The position numbers and the translations under genes were made by a program. Below the pieces are notes generated by a model that was given only the letters and a program-made list of their open reading frames with translations, was not told the DNA's origin and ran no database searches. 64,000 nucleotides of DNA from Actinoplanes regularis (GTDB taxonomy: Bacteria; Actinomycetota; Actinomycetes; Mycobacteriales; Micromonosporaceae): the NCBI RefSeq assembly GCF_900188005.1, contig NZ_FZNR01000023.1, positions 1 through 64,000 of the forward strand. The letters are read 5' to 3'. Shown here piece after piece: positions 33,326-39,985 of this stretch (position 1 is the first letter of the stretch; the number at the start of each line of letters is the position of its first letter).

Positions 33326-34337
33326 CGTGATCATCACGGTGCTGCTGCTGCTCGGCAACGGCATCTTCGTCGGCGGTGAGTTCGCGCTGATCGCATCCCG
33401 GCGGACCGCGCTGGAGCCGCTCGCCGCCACCTCCAAGGCGGCGCGCTGGGCACTCTCCGCGATGAACCAGATCCCGCTGATGATCGCCGGTGCCCAGCTC
33501 GGCATCACGATCTGCTCGCTGGCGCTCGGCGCGATCGCCGAGCCGGCCCTGGCCCATCTGCTGGTGGGCCCGTTCCACGCGGTCGGCCTGCCGGAGCGGG
33601 CGGTGCATCCGGTCGCCTTCGTGCTGGCCCTGATGGTCGTGGTCTTCCTGCACACCGTCGTCGGCGAGATGGTGCCGAAGAACATCACCCTGGCCGGGCC
33701 GGAACGTTCCGCGCTCATCCTCGGCCCGTTCATGCTGGCCTTCTGCACCGCCACCAAGCCGCTGCTGATCGCGATGCGGTGGGCGTCCCGGATGGTGCTG
33801 CGGCTGTGGAACATCGAGGCGACCGACGCGGTGAAGACCGTTTTCACGGCCGAGGAGCTGGCCGGCATGGTCACCCAGGCGCGCAGCGAGGGCCTGCTCG
33901 GCTCGGAGCAGTACGCCCGGATCCACGCGGCGCTCGGGCTGAACAGCCGGACCGCGGCGGACACCCTGCTGCCCTGGTCGCGAGTGACCACGGTGGCCGC
34001 CGACGTGTCCCCGGCGACCCTGGAGGGGGTGGCCACCCGCACTGGACGGTCCCGTTTTCCGGTGGTGCAGCGGGACACCCGGCGGGTGCTCGGGTTCGTA
34101 CACGTCAAGGATGTTCTGGGGTATTCCGGCGCGCAGCGCAGGTTGCCGATCCCGGCGGAGGTGATCCGGCCGCTCGCGGTGGTGTCGCCGGAACGCAGCC
34201 TGGCGGATCTCCTGCTCACGATGCGCCGGGACCGGCTGCACATCGTGCTGGTCAGCGACGGTCGGCGGCCGCTCGGGGTGATCACGCTGGATGATGTGCT
34301 GCACGCGGTGATCGGTGAGCCGGCGGGTGCGGCGTAG
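33318..34337 (+). CDS. CNNM-type membrane protein paralogue without CorC domain
   Basis: A 339-residue paralogue of the preceding gene: the same DUF21 domain (GNGIFVGGEFALIASRRTALEPL, AGAQLGITICSLALGAIAEPALAHLL, EMVPKNITLAGPERSAL) and CBS pair (RSRFPVVQRDTRRVLGFVHVKD, LHIVLVSDGRRPLGVITLDDVLHAVIG), but it ends right after the second CBS domain. The tandem, 8-nt overlap suggests a hetero-oligomer. Such two-gene arrangements are common in actinobacteria. Confidence 0.92.
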   Translation: MTNVIITVLLLLGNGIFVGGEFALIASRRTALEPLAATSKAARWALSAMNQIPLMIAGAQLGITICSLALGAIAEPALAHLLVGPFHAVGLPERAVHPVAFVLALMVVVFLHTVVGEMVPKNITLAGPERSALILGPFMLAFCTATKPLLIAMRWASRMVLRLWNIEATDAVKTVFTAEELAGMVTQARSEGLLGSEQYARIHAALGLNSRTAADTLLPWSRVTTVAADVSPATLEGVATRTGRSRFPVVQRDTRRVLGFVHVKDVLGYSGAQRRLPIPAEVIRPLAVVSPERSLADLLLTMRRDRLHIVLVSDGRRPLGVITLDDVLHAVIGEPAGAA

Positions 34338-34508
34338 GCCGCTTCCGGGGGCTTTGAGCACTGCCGGTCGGCTGTTACCGGGATCATTCGTGAGTGGATA
34401 CGGCCTGACCCTTCAGATTCGGTGTTTTGGGTGAACACGTACGAGTGATACCCGGTATGTCCGGAGTTTTGCTTCGGGGCGTGAAGCGACAATGCGGACA
34501 ATAGCCCC

Positions 34509-35366
34509 ATGTTTGACACCCGGCGGCGCGCCCTCCCGATCGGTGCCCTGTCAGTGACCCTCATTCTGGTCAGCTCACTTCTTCTGACTTCCCGGTCCGT
34601 CGGCACACCCCCGGACGGCCGGCTCGCCTATCAACTCCTCCCACCACCCACCGCGGGAGTGCTGCCCAACGCCGACCGCTTTCCTCTCCCGGCCGACCTG
34701 AACCGGGTGCAGACCGCCACCGCTCCGGTGGAACTGCACTACGACTTCGACGGCGGCATCGGCGAGCCGATCCAGGACGCGAGCGGCGGGCACGAGCTGC
34801 GGCCGCTCGGAATCAACGGTGGGGAGCTTCGCCTCGTACCGGAAGGAACCGGTCTTGCCGTCGCCTACCCGGACCGGTGCACCCTCGTCTCGGACCGGGA
34901 CTGCCCCCGGGCGATCCTCGAAGGCGAACGTGACGACAGCCTCAACCCGGGTCGCTTGCCGCTGCGCTATGGCGCGTCGGTGTTGATGACCCACGGGGAT
35001 CTGGCAGATGGCGCGAATGTGGTCCAGAAGGGCTATTCGGTCGGCGGGGTCAGTCAGTTCAAACTGCAGGTCGATCATCGGCAGGGGCACCCGAGTTGCG
35101 TGATCGCGGGTAGCCGGGACCGCATCTACCGTGCGGAGCCGCGGATCGATGTGGCTGACGGGCGGTGGCACACCCTTGAGTGCAACCGCGCCGCGAACAG
35201 TTTGACCATGCTGGTCGATGGGACGCCGTACGCGTCGGTGGTGGTGCCGCCGAGCCTGTCCATCGCCAACGCGGAGCCGTTGCGGGTGGGCGGCAAGGGC
35301 CCGGGACGCCGTAACGACCAGTTCGCCGGCGAGATCGACAACGTGTTCCTGACAATCGGCTCATAG
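34509..35366 (+). CDS. Exported LamG-like (concanavalin-fold) protein
   Basis: A 285-residue protein with an N-terminal signal or anchor helix (about 10-27, IGALSVTLILVSSLLLTS) without an obvious cleavage site. A laminin-G-like jelly-roll domain follows, about 75-285: ELHYDFDGGIGEPIQDASGGHEL, ASVLMTHGDLADGANVVQKGY, FKLQVDH, DGRWHTLECNRAANSLTMLVDG, IDNVFLTIG. LamG domains bind glycans or proteins. No enzymatic domain is attached. Preceded by a 171-bp intergenic region with no recognisable operator. Confidence 0.85.
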   Translation: MFDTRRRALPIGALSVTLILVSSLLLTSRSVGTPPDGRLAYQLLPPPTAGVLPNADRFPLPADLNRVQTATAPVELHYDFDGGIGEPIQDASGGHELRPLGINGGELRLVPEGTGLAVAYPDRCTLVSDRDCPRAILEGERDDSLNPGRLPLRYGASVLMTHGDLADGANVVQKGYSVGGVSQFKLQVDHRQGHPSCVIAGSRDRIYRAEPRIDVADGRWHTLECNRAANSLTMLVDGTPYASVVVPPSLSIANAEPLRVGGKGPGRRNDQFAGEIDNVFLTIGS

Positions 35367-35565
35367 GCGCTGGGGTTGCCGGTCCGCGCCAGGACGACTG
35401 GGCCGGCGCCCACAGTGGTCAAAATGGCCGCGACATCACTGCCGGACCCAGCCCAGCCTCGACGACCGCTCTGTAGTGGCGTCCCCGGCCCGGACACGCC
35501 ATGCGAACCAGCCCGCCGTGATTCGAGTCGCGCCCTGACACCAAGGCGTCGGAACGGCCTAAACC

Positions 35566-35608
35566 ACGGAAGCCCTGGCGGACCATCGGTCCTGACCAGG
35601 GCTTCCGT
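35566..35608 (-). terminator. Hairpin downstream of tRNA-Gly
   Basis: A perfect 13-bp stem ACGGAAGCCCTGG/CCAGGGCTTCCGT (35566-35578 with 35596-35608). Its loop can fold a further GGACC/GGTCC stem. It starts 6 bp beyond the 3' end of the tRNA on the minus strand. Confidence 0.8.
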
Positions 35609-35614
35609 ACGTGG

Positions 35615-35685
35615 AGCGGGTGACGGGAATCGAACCCGCGCTGTCAGCTTGGGAAGCTGATGTTCTGCCATTGAACTACACCCGC
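35615..35685 (-). tRNA. tRNA-Gly (anticodon CCC)
   Basis: A 71-nt class I tRNA. Acceptor GCGGGTG/CACCCGC, anticodon stem TCAGC/GCTGA with loop TTCCCAA (anticodon CCC), T-arm GCGGGTTCGATTCCCGT. Discriminator T; CCA is not encoded. Confidence 0.97.
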
Positions 35686-35852
35686 AAGCGGCCTCACTGT
35701 ACCTGATTATCCGGCTCTGTGGCGGAGGCACCCCGCATTGTGGTCATCCGACGCCCCTCCGGGTGGAAGCGAAACCCGAAAGGCCGCCAGGCGGCTCTGG
35801 CCTTACGAACAGCCGGCCGAAACCGGATGAGCCCTGGTAGCCGCGGTGGCGA

Positions 35853-36359
35853 TCAGCTGGCCATGGCGAGTTTGCGAGGCGACTTACGCGGGGCGCGCCA
35901 GCTCTGCGAGATCGGGATCGGAAGTGGGGCCGCGGCCAGGGGCAGGGCGCCGGACGGGCCGTGGTGGCGCAGGGTCGCCGAATCGATGCTGAGTTCGAAC
36001 AGGCGCCAGTCGACCTCTGGCGAGGCGCGCAGGGCGTCGGCGATGTCGGAGACGGCGCGCGGATCGCGGACCTGGAAGGCCTGGCCCGTCAGGTAGGCCT
36101 CGTCGTCGCTCTCCTCGGGCGGGTAGGAGTGCAGGGCGTAGCGCGGATCGCGCTCAAGGTCGCGACGTTTCGGGGAGTCGACGAGGAAGCAGTAGAGGCC
36201 GCTGCCGGCGAAGACCGGGGACACCGGGTGGACCCGCGGGCCGCCGTCGGGACGGACGGTGGCGAGGTAACCCATACCGGGACCGTATTGCTGGAGGAGC
36301 GCGCGGATGCCGACGGCGAGCGACGGCTCGGCGGCGGCGAATTCGGACCAGGAGACCAT
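35853..36359 (-). CDS. Pyridoxamine 5'-phosphate oxidase-fold protein
   Basis: A 168-residue split-barrel flavin-binding protein (PNPOx-like): MGYLATVRPDGGPRVHPVSPVFAGSGLYCFLVDSPKRRDLERDPRYALHSYPP. This is the family signature in which a small beta-barrel binds FMN or F420. The substrate is unknown; actinobacterial members include F420-dependent reductases. A -10-like TAGAAT ends 7 bp before the ATG with no ribosome site, so the mRNA is probably leaderless. A perfect LexA box lies immediately upstream of that -10, so this gene is a candidate SOS gene. Confidence 0.85.
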   Translation of the reverse strand: MVSWSEFAAAEPSLAVGIRALLQQYGPGMGYLATVRPDGGPRVHPVSPVFAGSGLYCFLVDSPKRRDLERDPRYALHSYPPEESDDEAYLTGQAFQVRDPRAVSDIADALRASPEVDWRLFELSIDSATLRHHGPSGALPLAAAPLPIPISQSWRAPRKSPRKLAMAS

Positions 36360-36371
36360 GCGAGCATTCTA

Positions 36372-36387
36372 TCGAACATGCGTTCGA
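36372..36387. promoter_or_regulatory. LexA (SOS) box between PNPOx-like gene and dcd
   Basis: TCGAACATGCGTTCGA contains CGAAC-N4-GTTCG, matching the Gram-positive LexA consensus CGAACRNRYGTTYG at every position. It lies 13-28 bp upstream of the minus-strand start and just upstream of its -10 (TAGAAT at 36366-36371), and 48-63 bp upstream of dcd. The geometry favours repression of the PNPOx-like gene. An effect on dcd is possible. Confidence 0.8.
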
Positions 36388-36434
36388 AGAGGCCACTGAA
36401 CACCCTCTTTCGGGCAGCTCGGTATGGTGTTGCG

Positions 36435-37013
36435 ATGCTGCTCTCCGACCGGGACCTGGTCTCTGAGATCAAATCCGGGGACCTCTCGCTGGAGCCCTTC
36501 GAACCGTCGCTCATGCAGCCGTCCAGCATCGACGTTCGGCTGGACCGGTTCTTTCGGGTGTTCAACAACCACCTGTACACCCACATCGACCCGGCGGAGC
36601 GCCAGGACGACCTGACCGCCGAGGTCGAGGTCGAGGACGGCCAGGCGTTCGTCCTGCACCCTGGTGAGTTCGTCCTGGCCTCCACGCTCGAGGTGATCAC
36701 CCTCGGGCAGCAGTTGGCCGCGCGCTTGGAGGGCAAGAGCAGCCTGGGCCGCCTCGGCCTGCTCACGCACTCCACGGCCGGCTTCATCGACCCGGGCTTC
36801 TCCGGTCACGTCACGCTGGAGCTCTCCAACGTGGCGAACCTGCCGATCAAGCTCTGGCCGGGCATGAAGATCGGGCAATTGTGCATCTTCCGGCTGTCCA
36901 GCCCGGCTGAGCACCCGTACGGCTCGGCCGTCTACGGGTCGCGCTACCAGGGCCAGCGCGGTCCCACGGCGAGCCGCTCCGCGGAGAACTTCCGGACGTG
37001 GCCGACCCGCTAG
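36435..37013 (+). CDS. dcd: dCTP deaminase, probably bifunctional (dUMP-forming)
   Basis: A 192-residue trimeric enzyme of pyrimidine deoxynucleotide supply. Seen: MLLSDRDLVSEIKSGDLSLEPF, QPSSIDVRLDRFFRVFNN, LEGKSSLGRLGLLTHSTAGFIDPGFSGHVTLELSN and WPGMKIGQLCIFRL. This signature corresponds to the mycobacterial bifunctional dCTP deaminase/dUTPase that makes dUMP directly, so I expect the same (family inference). ATG 36435 has no ribosome site and follows a -10-like TATGGT (36423-36428) by 6 bp, so the mRNA is probably leaderless. Confidence 0.95.
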   Translation: MLLSDRDLVSEIKSGDLSLEPFEPSLMQPSSIDVRLDRFFRVFNNHLYTHIDPAERQDDLTAEVEVEDGQAFVLHPGEFVLASTLEVITLGQQLAARLEGKSSLGRLGLLTHSTAGFIDPGFSGHVTLELSNVANLPIKLWPGMKIGQLCIFRLSSPAEHPYGSAVYGSRYQGQRGPTASRSAENFRTWPTR

Positions 37014-37022
37014 GGTCGCCGG

Positions 37023-37425
37023 ATGTCTCATCTGGACCGCACCCGGACGGCCTACGACACGGTTGCGGGGCACTACGCCGTACTCCTGAAGGATGAACTT
37101 CGGAAGAGCCCCTGGGATCGCGCGGTGCTCGCCGCCTTCGCCGAGGCGATCACGGGGCCGGTGCTGGACGCGCGGGATGCGGGCCGGGCCGGCTCACCGG
37201 GCACCTCGCCGGCCTGGGTCTGAACGTCAGCGGGCTCGACCGGTCGCCGGAGATGATCGCGGTGGCCCGACAGACCCATCCGCCGCTCGAGTCTTCGCCG
37301 AGCTTGCCGCAGCCGCCGGATTTACCGAGGTGGCGCGGCTGGAGCGAGCCGCCACGGAGACCGAGCGGCAGCCACAGGGCTATCTGACGGTCCGCAAACC
37401 CGAGGCCGGCGGAGATCTACGATGA
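37023..37425 (+). pseudogene. Decayed SAM-dependent methyltransferase
   Basis: Pieces of a class I methyltransferase in three successive frames. Frame 1 (from 37023) encodes SHLDRTRTAYDTVAGHYAVLL ... FAEAITGPVLDA. A 2-bp duplication in a CG run (about 37169-37174) shifts to AGCGPGRLTGHLAGLGLNVSGLDRSPEMIAVARQTHP, the SAM-binding motif. At about 37290 there is a second break, joined directly to the C-terminal VFAELAAAAGFTEVARLERA. About 90-100 central residues are missing relative to the usual length of about 200. Two independent lesions make this a real pseudogene rather than a read error. Downstream yciI-type gene is intact. Confidence 0.85.
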
Positions 37426-37429
37426 CGCG

Positions 37430-37717
37430 GTGTATCTGATGATTTCGACTTACCAGAAGCCGCTCGCCGAGGTCGACCAGGCCCGGGAACAGCACCTCGC
37501 CTTCGTCGCCGACCTGGAGCAGCGGGGGCTGTCGGTCACCGCGGGGCGGCAGGAGCCGCCGGTGGGCGGCATCATCCTGCTGGATGTTGACACCGAGGCC
37601 GAGGCCCAGGAGCTGATCGCCCAGGATCCGTACGTGCTCCAGGGCCTGGCCACCTACGCCGCGGTCGGCTGGCAGATCAGCCGCGGGGCGCTCGCCGGCT
37701 ACCAGCGAAAGTACTGA
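37430..37717 (+). CDS. YciI family protein
   Basis: A 95-residue ferredoxin-like-fold protein: MYLMISTYQKPLAEVDQAREQHLAFVADLEQRGLSVTAGRQ, GGIILLDVDTEAEAQELIAQDPYVLQGLATYAAVGWQI. The family has a conserved His/Asp pair in the HLAF region and is thought to be enzymatic (a chloro-muconolactone dehalogenase-like activity is known for one member), but most members are uncharacterised. The GTG start lies 5 bp after the methyltransferase remnant, so they may once have been an operon. Confidence 0.88.
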   Translation: MYLMISTYQKPLAEVDQAREQHLAFVADLEQRGLSVTAGRQEPPVGGIILLDVDTEAEAQELIAQDPYVLQGLATYAAVGWQISRGALAGYQRKY

Positions 37718-37751
37718 AAGCCGGCATTCCACCGTGGAGGCCCGGCGGTGT

Positions 37752-38294
37752 TCAGGGCTCCAAGTCGTCGGCGGCGAGCAGGCTGCGGATGTTCAGTTCG
37801 GTGGCGACCGCGGGCGGGCACTCGGCGAGGATCACCGCGGTCCCCACATAGCGGTCGCCGACCAGGTTGCGCAGCCCTCGGGCCTGTGCACCGGTCGAGG
37901 CCCAGTCGTCGACGACGAGGACCCGGTCGTCGTCGGCGAGTAGCGCGCGTCGTACCCCCAGGTGTTGGACGTCGCCCCGATGGTCAGCCGGAACCGCGGC
38001 CCAGATCATCGGTTCGGCGATGGCGCGGCGCGCTCCGGCCCGGTATGCCTCCACGAACCCCACCCCGAGCGCCCGGGCCACGAGTGGGCCGAGCAGGAAC
38101 CCGGTCACCTCCGGCGCCACCACGACGGTGGGACGGTCGGCCTGGAAGAGGCCGGCCAGGGCCGGGCCGAGGTCGTTCAGAATCGTCGCATCGCGCCACC
38201 AGCCGGATCGGTCGCTGACGAGGTAATCGGCGGGTGGGCCGGGATCCGTCCAGCGGAAGGCGCCCCGCAGCCGGTCACGGAGATCGTCGGTCAC
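37752..38294 (-). CDS. Phosphoribosyltransferase family protein
   Basis: A 180-residue type I PRTase fold. The PRPP-binding loop is RVLVVDDWASTGAQARGL (Asp129-Asp130 ... Thr134-Gly135), and the N-terminal VVVAPEVTGFLLGPLVARALG resembles adenine and orotate PRTases. A Trp follows the acidic pair where purine PRTases usually have a small residue. The base substrate is not assigned. It might act in purine salvage or be a non-catalytic regulator. It stands as a single gene. Confidence 0.82.
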   Translation of the reverse strand: MTDDLRDRLRGAFRWTDPGPPADYLVSDRSGWWRDATILNDLGPALAGLFQADRPTVVVAPEVTGFLLGPLVARALGVGFVEAYRAGARRAIAEPMIWAAVPADHRGDVQHLGVRRALLADDDRVLVVDDWASTGAQARGLRNLVGDRYVGTAVILAECPPAVATELNIRSLLAADDLEP

Positions 38295-38393
38295 GGAGAC
38301 ATCGTGTCATCGTCGCGCCGCCCCTCGTGGACCGACCGAATGACCGTGCAACTGACAGGTGGTCAGAACCTGATCGGACAAGGGGTCAAGTTG

Positions 38394-38420
38394 ATGCCCG
38401 ATGTAACCCTGATCGGGCAT
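38394..38420. promoter_or_regulatory. Perfect 9-bp inverted repeat before the SpoIIE-type gene
   Basis: ATGCCCGAT (38394-38402) and ATCGGGCAT (38412-38420) are exact complements separated by 9 bp, directly in front of the phosphatase gene. It is a good operator candidate for a dimeric regulator and, read as RNA, a possible 5'-leader hairpin. It overlaps the most upstream in-frame ATG (38419), which argues for a later start. Confidence 0.55.
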
Positions 38421-38436
38421 GCTGTTCGGCGGAACC

Positions 38437-39546
38437 ATGCCTACCTTCGTGCCGGGCCGCCGCCCGATGAGTTCAGAGAACCGCGCCGGGCTCGGCGCGG
38501 CTGTCGCGCTGCTCGCGATCGTGTCCGCCGTGGAGTCCGTGGAGACGTCCTCGGCCGGCTACATCGGGCTGTTTGCCCTCGTCCCGGTCGTCGCCGCGCT
38601 CTTCGCGGCCTGGCAGTACGTGCTGGGCGCCGGGGTGGCGGCGACCGTGGCCGGCATGGTCTTCGTGGGCCAGGGTGGCGCGCTCAGCCTGAGTGGGACG
38701 GTCTATCTGTTCGGCATCGCGCTGGCCACCGGCATCGCGGTCGCGTCCGCGACGATGCGGCAGCGGCAGACGGAGCGGATCCGCGAGCTGCTGCGGCTCG
38801 CCTCGGTGGCCCAGCAGGCGGTGCTGCGGCCGATCGGGCCGCAGGTCGGCTCGCTGGCGGTGTCCGGGAAGTACATCTCGGCGACCGCGGCCGCGGACAT
38901 CGGCGGCGACCTGTACGAGGCGCTGAACACGCCGTACGGCGTCCGGATCATCATCGGTGACGTGCGCGGCAAGGGCTTGGACGCGGTCCGCCTGGCCAGC
39001 ATCGTCCTGGGGTCGTACCGGCACGTCGCCTTCGAGCGTGCCGACCTGAAGTCGATCGTGGCGGACCTGGACCGGGCGGTGGCCCGCAGCGTCGGTGACG
39101 AGGACTTCGTGACCGCCGCCCTGGTCGAGGAGCGGGGCGGCACCCTGACCATCGTCAACTGTGGACATCCGGCGCCGCTGCTGCTGCGCCGCGGGCTGGT
39201 CATCCCGCTGGAGCCGCCGGCCCCGGCGCCACCGCTCGGGTTCATGCCCGAGGTGAAGGCGCGGGTCGAGCGACTGGAACCGGGCGACCGGCTGCTGCTC
39301 TTCACCGACGGCCTGGGTGAGGCGCGCCGGGACGGCGAGTTCTTCCCGACGGCCGATCGCGCGTGGCGCCTGCTGGGCCACGGCACGGTCGGCGACGGGT
39401 TGGCGTCCCTGGAGGCCGCGCTGGTCGACTGGGTGCGCGGCCGCTTGGAGGATGACATCGCCCTGGTGCTGCTGGAGTACGCCGGCCCGGACGCGGGTGC
39501 GTCCGTCTCGGTGCCCAGTTGGGAAGTCGGCGCCGCCGGAAGCTAG
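38437..39546 (+). CDS. Membrane SpoIIE-type PP2C phosphatase
   Basis: About 369 residues. Four closely spaced membrane helices (to about residue 95) are followed by a linker helix and a SpoIIE/RsbU phosphatase domain: GDLYEALNTPYGVRIIIGDVRGKGLDAVRLASIVLGSYR, DEDFVTAALVE, LTIVNCGHPAPLLLR, LLLFTDGLGEARRDGEFF and DDIALVLLEY. Such enzymes dephosphorylate anti-anti-sigma factors to release sigma factors. No sigma, anti-sigma or STAS gene is adjacent. Start uncertain: ATG 38437 and ATG 38467 are both possible. The 3' end overlaps the convergent small gene by 4 bp. Confidence 0.88.
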   Translation: MPTFVPGRRPMSSENRAGLGAAVALLAIVSAVESVETSSAGYIGLFALVPVVAALFAAWQYVLGAGVAATVAGMVFVGQGGALSLSGTVYLFGIALATGIAVASATMRQRQTERIRELLRLASVAQQAVLRPIGPQVGSLAVSGKYISATAAADIGGDLYEALNTPYGVRIIIGDVRGKGLDAVRLASIVLGSYRHVAFERADLKSIVADLDRAVARSVGDEDFVTAALVEERGGTLTIVNCGHPAPLLLRRGLVIPLEPPAPAPPLGFMPEVKARVERLEPGDRLLLFTDGLGEARRDGEFFPTADRAWRLLGHGTVGDGLASLEAALVDWVRGRLEDDIALVLLEYAGPDAGASVSVPSWEVGAAGS

Positions 39547-39698
39547 GCGGCGGTGTTCTCCTCCGGCTCCGACGGGGCCGGGGAGGTCGGGGCCGGCGCC
39601 GGCGGGAGCTGGTCGGGCTGCCGGTGGCGGCCGACATAGTTGCGCGGCTGGTGCGCCTGGCGCGGCTCAGGAATCAGGCTCTTGATCGTGGCGAACAT
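39543..39698 (-). CDS. Small hypothetical protein, 51 residues
   Basis: Begins MFATIKSLIPEPRQAHQPRNYVGRHRQ and ends in a Pro/Ala/Glu-rich tail. ATG 39698 is preceded by GAGGGGGG at 7-nt spacing, a better ribosome site than that of most genes here, which is the main reason to call it. No known domain. Its stop overlaps the end of the convergent phosphatase gene. The start of an antitoxin or a small regulator is conceivable, but nothing specific supports it. Confidence 0.55.
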   Translation of the reverse strand: MFATIKSLIPEPRQAHQPRNYVGRHRQPDQLPPAPAPTSPAPSEPEENTAA

Positions 39699-39908
39699 GG
39701 CGACGCCCCCCTCGATACTTGCGGCGAGATGTTCTTCGCGGTCTATTCGGAGCAACGAGCCTCATCGGTACGCGATACGTGGTTTCCGCTTCGAAGTAGG
39801 CAAATGGCCGAACGGCTGTGCAGGTGACCACCCGATCGGAGACGTTTGGCCCTCGATCCGACGGACAGGGCCGGCGATGAGCGGCTTGGTCACAGATCCG
39901 TGCCCGGG

Positions 39909-39959
39909 TTGTCGGTGGCTACCGATCAGTAATACAGTGCTAGTTACTGACGGGTAACT
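39909..39959 (+). promoter_or_regulatory. fadE5 promoter with TTACT-N4-GGGTAA operator
   Basis: TTGTCG (39909-39914) and TACAGT (39933-39938) are a plausible -35/-10 pair with an 18-bp spacer. Just downstream, spanning the expected start of transcription, is AGTTAC-TGACGG-GTAACT (39942-39959), a perfect 6-bp inverted repeat containing TTACTGACGGGTAA. An overlapping repeat CAGTAA/TTACTG (39927-39949) may bind a second dimer. The core matches the etfD operator. Confidence 0.7.
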
Positions 39960-39985
39960 CGCGTTCGGAGAGCGGGCCAGACACC

